Source: Pythium myriotylum
Taxonomy: Eukaryota > Oomycota > Peronosporomycetes > Pythiales > Pythiaceae
Assembly (NCBI GenBank): GCA_023091665.1
Contig: JALJCQ010000027.1
Span: 186,001 to 250,000, forward strand
Length of the DNA: 64,000 nt
Direction: 5' to 3'
Shown: in pieces, positions 52,273 to 62,560 of the stretch
Layout of the letters: the number at the start of each line of letters is the position of its first letter
Position numbering within the stretch: the stretch's first letter is position 1
Notes under the pieces: generated by a model
Told to the model about the DNA's origin: nothing
The model's input: the letters and a program-made list of their open reading frames with translations, nothing else
The model's database searches: none
Program-made: the position numbers and the translations under genes

Positions 52273-53331
52273 ATGGCCGAACCTCGGCGCCGCCACGCCG
52301 GCGACGTGCCCTACGCGCTGGACGCGGCCGCGCACTACCGCGACCGCCTGGCTGCCGCCGTGGACGTCGTGACGGTCGACGCGTCGCGCGCGCACGGCAA
52401 GCAGGCGCCAGCACAAGCGCCGACGACGCCGCGCAAGCTCAGCGGCGCGCAGCTGCGGCTCTTCTTCTTGCTCTGCGTCGCGCTCTACTTCGCGACGATC
52501 GTGTTCGCGAGCGACATCGTGGCGTTCGCCGAGTGGATGAGCGACGACGACCCCGTGGCCAAGTGGCATCATGGGAGGAAAGAGAAGGAGGAAGCAAGAG
52601 AGCACGCGAGCCTGCGAGGAGGAAGAGAGGGAGAGAAGACGCTCGAGGTGGATGGAGAGGAAGAGAAGGGTGTGGTGGTCGAGACGGTGGAAGAGAAGCA
52701 GCGAGAGAAAGTGGCCACGGAGCCGAGGAGCGAGGAGCCGGAGACGGGAGGGGAGATGCAGAATGAGGTCGTCGCGCCGGAGGAAGAAGGATTGGGGAAC
52801 GAAGCTGGGCACGAGGACAAGGGTGAAGGGAAGCGAGGGGGTGTGGAGAGGGAGGAGCGACCGGAGGAACATGCAGTGGAGACGGTGGAGGAGCGACGGG
52901 AGGAACATGCGGTGGAGAAAGCGGCGGAGGAGGAGCCAGTGGAAGACGCCAACGAGGCGGAGCAAGGCGTCGAAGAGGACGCGCCGCTCGACAGCGCGGA
53001 GAACATGGCGGCGGAGGAGCTGGAGGCCAATGGCGTCAAGGAGGAGCCGCTTGAAGCGGAGGGACGAGTCGAAGAGGAGGACGCTCCGCTCGACAGTGCC
53101 GAAGGACGAGACGTCCCAGTGGAGACGATGGAGCCGACGCTGATGACGGACGCGCCGGCCGAGATCCCGAAGGTCGTGGAGCCTGCCACGGTGGAGCCGA
53201 CGCTTTTGATGGACGCGCCCGCTGAGGTCCCCAAACTCGTGGAGCCTATTGCGCTGGAGATACACGACGAGCAGACGGTCGCACCTGCAGCCGATGACGG
53301 CGCGCAGGATCCGGAAGTCGTCAGTCGCTAG
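52273..53331 (+). CDS. Acidic single-pass (type II) membrane protein, unknown
   Basis: 352 residues. One membrane helix at about 61-80 (LRLFFLLCVALYFATIVFA), with a basic N-terminal side, suggests a type II anchor. The rest is highly acidic with internal repeats: EEHAVETVEERREEHAVEKA, EEDAPLDSAE twice, and VEPTL[ML]..DAPAE[IV]PK[VL]VEP twice. No enzyme domain. Glu-rich lumenal or extracellular parts can bind calcium or act as spacers; this is a guess. The 437-codon frame on the other strand is treated as a shadow. Confidence 0.65.
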   Translation: MAEPRRRHAGDVPYALDAAAHYRDRLAAAVDVVTVDASRAHGKQAPAQAPTTPRKLSGAQLRLFFLLCVALYFATIVFASDIVAFAEWMSDDDPVAKWHHGRKEKEEAREHASLRGGREGEKTLEVDGEEEKGVVVETVEEKQREKVATEPRSEEPETGGEMQNEVVAPEEEGLGNEAGHEDKGEGKRGGVEREERPEEHAVETVEERREEHAVEKAAEEEPVEDANEAEQGVEEDAPLDSAENMAAEELEANGVKEEPLEAEGRVEEEDAPLDSAEGRDVPVETMEPTLMTDAPAEIPKVVEPATVEPTLLMDAPAEVPKLVEPIALEIHDEQTVAPAADDGAQDPEVVSR

Positions 53332-53369
53332 GCGAGGAGAAAGGAAGTATTTATCTTGTGGAAACTGTT

Positions 53370-53560
53370 CACACCATAGACGCAAGTGTTGGAGAGACCG
53401 ACGTCGAAATTCAATATAGAACCGGCTTTTGCCAAGGCCCGATGACCAACATGATCCAGATGACCATTCGGGACTGCACGAGCAGGGATTTGGTACGAAC
53501 ACGACCTGGCGGAGGGAGAGATGTAAAACCAGTGGCTCTGTACGACGCACACCAGCGTGA
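53370..53560 (-). pseudogene. Fragment of oomycete multi-pass membrane protein
   Basis: Minus-strand frames give LSLRQVVFV, then LLVQSRMVIWIMLVIGPW. They align with LHQVAFVLDG and MLVQSKMVLWVVFAVQ of the gene remnant at 61507-62110. The frame changes in the middle, so this is a short degraded copy. Confidence 0.4.
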
Positions 53561-53669
53561 ACGACGCCGTGTCAAAAGATGAAAACGTCGTTCGAGAAAG
53601 GCTTCAAATAAAGCTGAAGATGATGTCGAGAAGCAGCTTTCAGAATCGGCAACAAGTGTTGAGTTCCGC

Positions 53670-55112
53670 GTGGTTGCGCTGCGCCTCGTGAACGAGTGTA
53701 CGATCACGAGCAGCGCGTTGGACATGCTCAGCCAGTTTCTTCGCACGAGCAACTGTGCGTACATCCGCGATTTGAAACTCAACGAGAAAGCCGACGTTAC
53801 GAGCGACAGTTTACAGCGCTGCCTCTCAGCGTCTCTGATGACCGAATTGCCACCCTCGAGTGGGCGAAGACTATCTCTGGAGCATACGACGAACGTTGTT
53901 GTGGTCGCGGGGTCTCTGGTGCGATATAACGAGCACATTTCGAGTATGGAGATCGCGATCACCACACGCAAGTTTGCCATCTCGACTGCGTGGCTCGCGT
54001 TTGGCTTCTTCCACTGTGACTCGGCCTCCAAAGTGTCTTCTCTGAGTATCCGTCTCGAGCACAGCAAGGCGTGCAAGTGGGAACAACGCCAATACAACTC
54101 GCTCGAGGACTGGATACCCGTCTTCCTTCGAGTACTTAGCTGTGCTGTGTCGTCAGAGGACCTCGCTCCCATCGACACGAATGGCTACGACCCCAACGCG
54201 GAGCACGCTCTCCCTACCGACAGACGCGTCTTCGTCTCACTCAATCCCAAAGTAACTGCTCGCGCACAACTGAAAGCGGACGCAGCGGTTGTCGCGGTTC
54301 TCACTGAGGTCACCGAGTATCAAGTTCTTCGGCGTTATGGAAACTGGATCGCGATCGCGATTCCGGGACTTGGCTGCGGTTGGGTCCCCAACCGCGTAAT
54401 TCGAAGCGAGCAAACGCTCGAGTCCTCTGTCGTCTTCGGCCAGGTGACGCTCAACAAAGCCATCAAGTCGTTAACGTACGATACTGAACACTATAACACG
54501 GTTCCAATCACGCAGCTGGTATCCGTCATCGGGCCTCAGCTTGAAACTCTCCAACTGGTGCGGAACAGTGTCGACGATGACATCCTTGCAGTCTGCACAA
54601 ATCTTCGAGAATTACATTGCGAGGATGACTGGACGCACGGGATCGCTCCACTCGTATCGGCATTCAAGACGGGATCATGCGCCATCCGGAGACTATACGT
54701 CACAACCCGCAGTGCCCTTACAGAACGCACAGCAGGTCAGCTTTGTGAGATATTGTCGGTCAAAGAGAGCCGGCTTCAACACCTCGTGGTCTCCGACTCT
54801 GGCTACTACTACGAGCATGAACTCGGTGAGCTCAGTAGGTTCTTGTCATCCGCCATCTCGGATTCCAAACGACTGGACTACTTCTGCGTCCAGTGCCAAG
54901 GATCGGCAGTCGCGGGGCTGACCAAGGTACTGAAAAACTCTGGCCCACTCTCGAACAGACAAAAAGCTGCGTTTCTCAGCGTCGTGCACCGCAACAGCAC
55001 GAGCGGCAGTGCACTGAGCAGAGTCGACGCGAGTATCTTGCCTCTGATACTCCACTTCGCTGCCCCGAGCCATATCGGATTGATTGAGATCCTCCGTCGT
55101 AAGACACACTGA
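53670..55112 (+). CDS. LRR-like protein of oomycete family, 5' end uncertain
   Basis: The open frame runs from a TGA at 53580 to TGA 55110-55112. No ATG begins it; the first in-frame ATG is 53724 and the coding look starts earlier (VVALRLVNECTITSSALDML), so the gene may be 5'-truncated or have a missed exon. Irregular leucine-rich segments (LETLQLVRNSVDDDILAVCTNL, LRELHCEDD, LQHLVVSDSG) surround an SH3-like segment (LKADAAVVAV...YGNWIAIAI...GWVPNRVI). The end DASILPLILHFAAPS resembles the tail of oomycete LRR-like families. Function unknown. Confidence 0.55.
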   Translation: MVALRLVNECTITSSALDMLSQFLRTSNCAYIRDLKLNEKADVTSDSLQRCLSASLMTELPPSSGRRLSLEHTTNVVVVAGSLVRYNEHISSMEIAITTRKFAISTAWLAFGFFHCDSASKVSSLSIRLEHSKACKWEQRQYNSLEDWIPVFLRVLSCAVSSEDLAPIDTNGYDPNAEHALPTDRRVFVSLNPKVTARAQLKADAAVVAVLTEVTEYQVLRRYGNWIAIAIPGLGCGWVPNRVIRSEQTLESSVVFGQVTLNKAIKSLTYDTEHYNTVPITQLVSVIGPQLETLQLVRNSVDDDILAVCTNLRELHCEDDWTHGIAPLVSAFKTGSCAIRRLYVTTRSALTERTAGQLCEILSVKESRLQHLVVSDSGYYYEHELGELSRFLSSAISDSKRLDYFCVQCQGSAVAGLTKVLKNSGPLSNRQKAAFLSVVHRNSTSGSALSRVDASILPLILHFAAPSHIGLIEILRRKTH

Positions 55113-55921
55113 TCTTGATCCGAGACCGAGGAGATAACTCTTGTGAAACTAGCGCAGTTGGAAGTTTTGTGTTTGCTTGAAGTCGAATCGAATGTCTGAG
55201 AAGGGTTCTTGTGTGATTTTCAAGAAGCTGTTTCATGTGGCCGTCAACGTAGAAGCATTGTTGACGGCACCAAACTCAACAACAGCAATCACCGATCAGC
55301 AGTGTTCACTCGATATGCATCCTTCATCTCGACTTGAGGCGCCAACACGACGATACGCGGCTTCGCTTGTGGTGGGAATTGCTCGTTGCAGTCAGTTTTG
55401 TCTCTTTCTTCATGCTTCCGATCATCTTGTCGACGGACAAATCGGAGAACACGGAGACCCAGCATGCACTCGCGATGCCAATCGTTCGAGGAGGCTTGCT
55501 TCTCCACTGCACACATTGTTGGGACACGCACCGTTGAGATGGAGACATCATGACGGAACTGCCTGGGTGTGCACATTGAAGTCCGGTACTACAGTGACGA
55601 CGACTCGCTCGAGTTCGTGGCGAAGCACCGACCGCACTTTGTCGACGTCTCCACGCCGCAGCTCTCACCCGTCGCGTTTACGAAAGGTGTGATGTACCCA
55701 GCAAAGTGGCATCAAGATCTTCATGGCAGTTGACTAGTAGTGCCTCGCAGCGTTTAGCTAAAACACTCGTTTGGCTCTTCAACCACTGGACCTGGCCGTC
55801 GGTGTCAAATTCCTCGAGCGCAAGGCCGATTTCAGCGCCACGGGCAAACTTCGTCTTCGCTGGTGCGAGAGGAAGCTCGGTCTCTCGCAGCAGATCTCGC
55901 ATGAGTGGTGACTTGATCCTT
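55113..55921. other. Gene fragments of unknown origin
   Basis: Plus-strand frames near 55334-55540 hold one membrane segment (LWWELLVAVSFVSFFMLPII), and near 55560-55735 another frame reads HIEVRYYSDDDSLEFVAKHR. They could be two exons or pieces of one degraded gene. A 74-codon minus frame (55902-55678) overlaps them. I assign no function. Confidence 0.3.
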
Positions 55922-57054
55922 TTACAGTGGCAGCTCGGGTGGCGTGACCCCCATGGACGCGTAGACGCGGTCCCAGAGCACGCGCAGCGCCACGCCGTAC
56001 CACGAGTCGACCACCTGTCGCAGCACGGCGCGCGCGTGGAGCTTGGTGGCCGGGCTCGTCTCGATGCGCATCCTCGTCCACCTCGTGACGGTCACGCAGG
56101 CTCCTCGTTTCGGTCTCGCGACGCGCACGACGCCCTCGACGTGGATGCGCACGCGGCCTCTGGCCTCGCGCGGGTGTCGCGCGTCGCTCGCGACCGACTG
56201 GTGGGTCGCGAGCGCGAGCTCGTCGGCGTGCAGTTGCGAAAAGGTCACGACCGTGGCCTCGACCTCGACGCCGCACTCCGTGGTGGCGCGCACGCGGCGC
56301 AGCGCGACGTGCCTCGCGTCGTCGAGCGCGTCGTCGTCGTCGTCGTCGTCCTCGCGCACGGCGACCGTGCCGGCGAGCTCGCTGAGCAGCATCTCCATGT
56401 ACGAGGACCAGAACTGCATGGCCGCGTGGACGCGCGCGACGCTCGCGACGCCCGGGAACGGCACGACCTGCAGCGCCTCGCAGTGGAGCGCGCCTTGCGC
56501 CCACGTCTCGAGCGACGAGGAGCTCGTGAGCAGGTCCAGCGGCGCCGTGCGCGCGCGCAGGAAGGCGGCGGCGGCGGCGAGCTTGGCGCCGTGGCAGGCC
56601 CGCAAGAAAGTGCGGCGGGCGGACGCGTCCGCCGGCAGGTGGAGCGGACGGTGGACCGGGGTCACCTGCGACAGGTGCTACAACCGATTTGGAGGAGAAC
56701 CGATTTAGAGGAGAACCGATTTAGAGGAGAACCGATTTGGAGAGGAGAACAGAGGAGCGACGCACCGAGAGCTGGCCGCGCAGGTGGGCGAGGAAGAGGC
56801 TCTGCGTGCGGACGCGGTCCGCGTGCGGCTGCGGACGTAACCCCGGGTGAGCGTGCGGACGTAACTCGTGGCCGTGCGGACGGACGTACCCCGTGGACGT
56901 GCGGACGCACCTCCTGAGCAGCTCCGAGGTCGTGGTCGTGGGCGTGGTCGTCGTTGGCGTCTCGATGCGCGCGGAGCTGCGCGCGCAGCCCCTCGATCTC
57001 GTGGAGAAGCGCGACTTTTTGCTCGCGACGCGCGACGGTCGTGGGCTTTCGCAT
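55922..57054 (-). CDS. Coiled-coil/START-like regulator (M96-like), paralog A, 3 exons
   Basis: Proposed exons 57054-56911, 56801-56766 and 56665-55922, all phase 0, give 307 residues. The N-terminus MRKPTTVARREQKVALLHEI starts a basic coiled coil; after the joins come SLFLAHLRGQLS and VTPVHRPLHL, then a START-like region ending WYGVALRVLWDRVYASMG. It aligns with paralog B at 59641-60804 throughout. Such proteins (M96 mating-specific-like) are numerous in oomycetes and are thought to be regulators. Intron 1 is made of ACGTCCGCACG-like repeats and intron 2 of a 16-bp minisatellite. The exon joins rest on splice signals and the paralog. Confidence 0.75.
56688..56752 (+). repeat. Minisatellite in intron 2 of paralog A
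   Basis: Four units of AACCGATTT[AG]GAGGAG in tandem, the last slightly altered. They make up most of the intron. Confidence 0.9.
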
Positions 57055-57628
57055 GGGCCAGAGCGAGTGACGGAGGATGCGGACGAGCGGCGCGAGGTGA
57101 TTATGTCGGCGGTTACGCGAGGTGGGTACACCCCGCGTAATCCTCAACGTGGACGAGTGGGATCTCGGGTCACAGTGGCTGCAGCAAAGTTAGATAGAAG
57201 AGGTAAATGCTTTATCAAAGGTGACATTATCTTATTATAACTATTAAAGTGTGGCGAGATTTATCAATTAGACTAAGGTATTAACTGTTAGGATATTAGG
57301 ATATTACGAAGATTGGGGACTGTCGTGACTGCTGTTGTGTTGGTCCGTGACAATCTCGGTCCGGACGGAGGCTACAGAGACCTGCGAAAAGCCATGTGCG
57401 TGTTGTTCGATGGGTCGCAGAATGCTTTCACTCGGTTGATAACGAACTGTAGAAACATATAAACACCCACAATTCATGGTATCGACCATTTGGCGATGAT
57501 GCCATCGTTGGCATGGGTTCAACTGCGACAGGTGTCATCTTCGCCAAACTGTACGCCAGCCTCGAGTCAAGCGAATCTGTGGATGAACTGACTGCTCAGT
57601 CTCCGTTCTCTTCTCCCTCGCTCACGCC
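57055..57628. other. Divergent promoter interval
   Basis: About 570 bases between paralog A (leftward) and the ABCG gene (rightward). An AT-rich stretch lies at 57190-57310. No other gene is seen. Confidence 0.5.
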
Positions 57629-59523
57629 ATGGCCTCGTCTCCGTCCAAGGCCTCCGAGGCGCCCTACACGCTCGTCCAGGTCGAGTCGCTGCCGTCGACA
57701 CAGGTCGAGCTGCCCATCTCGCTCTCCTGGAACAACCTCAGCTTCCCCAATCTCGCCAAAGCCAGGCAATCCAAGCAGCAAACAGAGGAGCGACTCTTGC
57801 TCGACGGTGTCTCGGGCGAGGCACTGCCGGGCGAGCTGCTCGCGATCGTCGGCCCCGTCGGGGCGGGCAAGAAGACGCTGCTCCGCTGCCTCGCCAACCG
57901 CGTCGGCCCGGCGTCGGGCTCAGTGCGTGTCAACGGCGAGATGTGGAGTCGGCCCGGCGTCGGGCTCAGTGCGTGTCAACGGCGAGATGTGCCGAGGCCG
58001 CGAACCTCGTGTGCTTCGTGCCCAACGACGAACTGATCATCCCAACCATCACAGTGAGCGAGCACATGCGGTTTGAGGCCGACCTCCGACTCGGAGAGCT
58101 TAACCCGATGGAACGAGCAGCTCGAGTGGCGGACGTACTGAACCAGGTCGGGCTCTCCAGCACCACAGGCATGCTCGTAAATGGGCCAAGCAACAGCGGG
58201 CTGGATGCCACGCAGCGAAAGCTTCTCGCTGTCGCGACCGAACTGCTCACGGCGCCGTCCGCGATCCTCCTGGAAGAGCCACTCTGTGATCTGGATATGT
58301 TCCAGGCCGAGCGACTCGTCCACCAACTGCTCAAGCTTGCTCACAACGGCCGTACGATCGTCATCACTGCTGCTAGTCCAACGAGCGCACTCTTTGGGCT
58401 CTTTGACAAGATCCACCTTTTGAGCGGAGGTCGCACTGTCTTCCGTGGGAAGACACCCGAGAGTGTCACGTACTTGAAGACACTCGGACTCGTTTGCCCT
58501 CTTTACATGAGCCCGTTCGACTACTTCCAGCAGCAACTCGTCGTGTCGGAAGGTGACTCGGTCGCGGCAGCACGTGTATCCCACCTCACTACGACGTGGA
58601 AAACCCACGAGTACATTGCAGACCTCCCTCTGCTCGAAGATTCAGGCATCAAGACGAGCGAGACGGCGTTCCCGCGACCGACCAAGTCGAGTGTCGGCAC
58701 GAGACTGAGCGTGCTCATCGAGCGGAATATCCGGCGCATTCTCCGCGACTCGGTCACGTTCAAGACACGATGCACACTCATGTTTGCCATCGGCATCGTC
58801 ATTAGTCTCATCTTCCTCCAACTCGAGGTCAACGAGAAGAACATCCAGCCGTTCTCGAGTGCCTGCTATTTGATCGCGACGACGCAATTGCTCGAGAATG
58901 CACTCCCTGATATCGCAATCATGCCTCAGGAGGTCTCGACGGTGCTGGCCGAGCACCAGGCCGGACTGTACCACGTGCAGACCTGGTGCTTTCTCAAAAA
59001 CATCATCGAGCTCCCTCTCCAGGCTTTCTACCCGCTCTTCATGATCGTGCCAGCCTACTTCCTCGTCGGATTCCCGCACGACGTCGAGGTCTTCTTCACG
59101 TTCGTGCTGATCGCAGTACTGGTATCGAGCGCCGCGACTGGGTGCGCCTACTTCTTCTCTTGCGCTGCCGGTCGCGAGATGGCCACCAAGATGGCCTTTG
59201 GCTTCCTCATCATGTGCGCCGTGTTTGGTGGGCCGTTCCTCAACTCAAACACGATCCCCGTCTACTTGAAGTGGCTCCAGCAAATGGCGCCCGTCAAATA
59301 CGGCTACCACAGCCTCATGCGCGAGTTCTGGACGCACGTCGAGACGATGTACTGTCCTCCGAACACGACATGCCGCGCGACTAAGGGTGCCCAGGTGCTC
59401 ATGAGCAACGTTATCAAGGCCGACAAGTTTGAGTCCGACTGTTTCATCCTCGTGGGTATCAACCTTGGGTTCCGCCTCGCTGGCGCAATAGCTTTGGCCA
59501 TTCGCGCTCGTCGCAAGGTCTAA
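57629..59523 (+). pseudogene. ABCG half-transporter, frameshifted by a 47-bp insertion
   Basis: ATG 57629 opens an ABCG nucleotide-binding domain with Walker A GPVGAGKKT. At 57944-57990 a 47-base net insertion, mostly a tandem copy of 57902-57945, shifts the frame; the original order NGEM then AEAANLVCFVPND continues in another frame to TAA 59523. The signature loop reads SNSGLDATQRKLL instead of LSGGE-type, and Walker B is AILLEEP, so ATPase function looked weak even before the insertion. The membrane part (about six helices, LIERNIRRILRDS to the end) is intact. ABCG proteins export lipids or drugs. Confidence 0.8.
57902..57991 (+). repeat. Tandem duplication of 44 bp (period 46)
   Basis: 57902-57945 and 57948-57991 are identical. 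The duplication sits in the ABCG coding frame just after Walker A and breaks it. Confidence 0.95.
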
Positions 59524-59640
59524 ATCAACTCCATTGTAACGGTAAATACCACAATAGACCTATAGAAGATCATGACGATTTCGGATCTCTACCCACCTGC
59601 ACTCGAAGTGGATGAGGAATGTAGACAGAATCTCGCTGCA

Positions 59641-60804
59641 TCACAGAGGAGTCGATGGATTGAGTTCTCGCTCGGAGTTGTACACGCGATCCCAGACGAC
59701 ATGCTCAAGCACTTCCATCCATCGCTCTGTGTTGTGGGTCATCACGGTTCTCGCCTCGACTTCCGAAACATTTGTGTTGGCCCGGGACAGTCGCGTGCTC
59801 ATCCATTTGACAAGCACGACACAGCTCTCGGGCGAAGGCTGGAAGATCTTGACGATCCCTGTGTATCGGACTAGCAGTCGATCGGGCGAGCGGTGCGGCC
59901 AGAGCTCGTCTTCGTCGACCGGATGGATAGTCATCAGCGCGTACGGCTCGTCTCGCTCGGTCTCGCACTGCGCGAAGATGGCTTGCCGGCCTTCGACCGT
60001 CGCACTGTTGGGCACGGTCGAGCGAATGTGTCTCACAGACGAGAAGCCACCGCCTTCAACCTCGAACTCGTCCTCGCCGCTGTCCTCGCGCACCGTGACG
60101 TTGCCCAGGTGTTCCGAGACGCAGATCTCGATGTTCATCGAGTAGAACCGAAGTGCTTCGAACACTCGGCGTACGCTGTGCACGCCTGGGAACGGTGTCA
60201 CCGTGAATCGTTCGCCACAGAGATCTCCGGAGACTTTGTCCTGGAACGTCTCCACGGACGAGTAGGGCGTCTCGAGGTCCACGCCGAGACACCGCTGGTG
60301 CAGGAAGCTCGTGGCCTCGTCGACTCGTTGCGTGTGGCCCTGTCGGAGCGTCTCGCGGCGTCGTTGGACGTCGCTCACGAGTCGCAGCGGGCGATACACT
60401 GGCGCCTCGACGCGGGAGGTCTGCATTGTAATACCGCATGCGTGTGTGTGGAGTAGTAATATCCGAGGCACATCCATGTTATATCAGTAGACGGCGCGTT
60501 CGGGCTGCGGATGGGATGACCGCGGACGTACCGTGTGGCCGCAGAGCAGGCCGCGCAGGCCGGCCACGTGGTGGTCGTGGTTGCGGATGAGCGCGCGCAG
60601 CTCGGCGGAACCGTTCCGCGGCGCGTTGGCGGAACCGTTGGCGGCCGCAGAACCGTTCCGCGCGGCATCGGCGTTGGCGTTGGCGTCGAGGCGCGCGAGG
60701 CGGCGCTGGAGGCGGAGCTGCGCGCGCAGGCGCTCGACCTGCAGCAGCAGCGCCACGCGCTCTTCGCGGCGCGCGACCGACGAGTGCTTGGCCGGTGCGC
60801 GCAT
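59641..60804 (-). CDS. Coiled-coil/START-like regulator (M96-like), paralog B, 2 exons
   Basis: Proposed exons 60804-60532 and 60420-59641 give 350 residues; the 111-bp intron has a GTACGT donor and ATGCAG acceptor, phase 0. N-terminal basic coiled coil (MRAPAKHSSVARREERVALL, then ELRALIRNHDHHVAGLRGLL), and after the join TSRVEAPVYRPLRL and a START-like region ending VLEHVVWDRVY. Paralog A has the same layout plus one more intron. The two face the same way on either side of the ABCG pseudogene, suggesting a local duplication older than the ABCG damage. Function by family: probable regulator. Confidence 0.8.
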
Positions 60805-61506
60805 GGGCGGAAGCAAGGAGAAGAGTACTGGTGGGCGGACGCGATGTGGTGGGTGGGCACTGGAAATAACTCAAAGGGGTAGATTTTGGGATAACGGAAT
60901 GGAGTAGGTTGGGGTGAGAGAGTGAATGTTGAAGTGGAAAATCCAACTTCCAACAGACGACCACGCCAACACCCAACGACAACGACGACGACGACGACGA
61001 CAGGGTTCGTGCTCTTGTGCATGGCTGCACCAATGGAGAGAGCATGGCCACGCTGGGATATGGCCGCGATAAGCCCGAGGTTGAAGATCCCAAGCCCTGA
61101 AGGCGTGGCGTCTGCGAGCGCCGTCTTCGTCTCCGAACAGTCTGAGTACGGCACGACAGCCTTGCTCCGGACGTCGTTGAATCTGACGGGATGAGAAGAT
61201 CACTGAGCTCTGCAGCGCCACGGCTATGGTGTACGTTTGCAGCTCCTGCCGGCAGCTTGGAGTAGGCTGCCCCCACCGCGGAGTAGCACAGAGCGAGAGC
61301 AACTGCCCTGCCCTGAGACCATGGGTAGCTGGTATTGTCAACTTGGGTTTTGTGTCTCGATAAAAAACCTGACTTGGTGGTGGAGCGCCATTGTGTTTGT
61401 CGTCGCAATTGATGTCGCCATGATTTCTTGTTCACATTCCTCCTTCGCTACGCAGCCACGCAAAACGGAACGAGTAGTCGAACCCTAGCGCAAGACGACG
61501 ACTTAG
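60805..61506. other. Intergenic, nothing recognised
   Basis: About 700 bases with a (GAC)n-type run near 60985 (ACGACGACG). No gene is assigned. Confidence 0.5.
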
Positions 61507-62110
61507 TCACTGGCAACCACGCAAGGGACGAGAAACGAGCATTTGCCACGAACCCATGTGAGCAAGCGGCAGTTGCACCGCAAACACGACCCACAGGACC
61601 ATTTTGGACTGCACGAGCATCCGTTGGCCATCCAACACGAACGCGACCTGGTGGAGCGTCGATATGCGGAGCCAGTACTGCAATACAAGGCCAAGCAGCA
61701 CGAATGAGGCCAGTTCGAAAGCCGTGAAGATGAGCACGCGATCGATCGCGAGGGTCATCTCATCGGCGTCTACAGCCTGGAACTGGACGAAGAACTTGCG
61801 GTTGGGAAGTCGGGCGAGGATGCTCAAGTAGACACCTACGAACGCCGAAAGCATCCATGAGCGCCATACGTTTGGGCTATTCGGTTCCCGAAGAACTACT
61901 CACAGTAGACGATCGGGATAGCGAGCTCGACGAACTCGACGAGCAGAATGAACTCGCTGATTCGAAGGACCTTGAGAACTGCCGCCACAAATCTGCGTTT
62001 GTCGCCATCGCTGACGCGAGCGTGGTATGGTATGTCCAGGTGCTGGTTGCGATGCAAGTTTGCAAGTGAGTATATTTTGTCGCCACAAGTTTGGTCCTAG
62101 TTCCTACTGC
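61507..62110 (-). pseudogene. Oomycete multi-pass membrane protein, partial
   Basis: Two minus-strand stretches belong together. The first (about 62080-61910) reads SLANLHRNQHLDIPYHARVS and FVAAVLKVLRISEFILLVEF. The second (61899-61507) reads MLSAFVGVYLSILARLPNRK, FELASFVLLGLVLQYWL and LHQVAFVLDGQRMLVQSKMV. They are in different frames, separated by about 10-40 bases too short for an intron, so the gene is probably broken or has an unseen splice. The 5' end is lost near the minisatellite and gypsy element. Function unknown; a membrane protein found in many copies in oomycetes. Confidence 0.55.
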
Positions 62111-62240
62111 CGCTGGGGTACATGGAAGAGGGCGCCCTCATGGGGACCATGGGGCGTCCTCTGTGGCGAGTTGATGAGTCGCGCCGTGATGATGCTGCTG
62201 CTGCCAGGCGCACTCGTGCTGCGGGCAAAATGATGCCGTT

Positions 62241-62412
62241 CATGATGGTGCTGATCATGATGGTGCTGATCATGATGGTGCTGATCATGATGGTGCTGAT
62301 CATGATGATGCTGTTCCTGATGATGCTGATCCTGATAATGCTGTTCATGCTGTTGTAGTGTTCATGCTATTGGTTGTTGATGCTGTTGGTTGTTGCTGTT
62401 CATGCTGTTGGG
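62241..62412 (+). repeat. 15-bp minisatellite
   Basis: Units of CATGATGGTGCTGAT repeat about four and a half times at 62241-62308 and decay to TGCTGTT-type words up to 62412. It lies within the presumed 3' LTR region of the gypsy element. Confidence 0.9.
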
Positions 62413-62486
62413 AATGGTTGCTACGATAGTGGTTGCTGGCCGAGTGATCGGCTTGAACATGCTGAGTGAAGGTCGACACTCCACAA

Positions 62487-62496
62487 CACCCCCCAA
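62487..62496 (-). promoter_or_regulatory. Polypurine tract and start of gypsy 3' LTR
   Basis: In element sense CTTTGGGGGG is followed at once by TGTTGTGG (from 62486 downwards), a normal LTR start. The other LTR end is not resolved; it probably lies near the membrane-protein remnant at about 62100. Confidence 0.55.
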
Positions 62497-62560
62497 AGTC
62501 GATCACTCAAAATCACCGAAATGTATCCATGTTCGTCACAGCTGATTTGTAACCATGGTG

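Noticed and set aside
52237..53550. 437-codon minus-strand frame
   Set aside because: Longer than the plus-strand gene but made of complement of Glu-rich codons; no domain and no plausible start. Its 5' part overlaps a membrane-protein fragment annotated separately.
56688..56752. Coding repeat in paralog A
   Set aside because: Lies between a GTGCGT donor and CAG acceptor; removing it restores alignment with paralog B.
62241..62412. CRISPR-like array
   Set aside because: Uninterrupted 15-bp tandem units without spacers in a eukaryotic genome.
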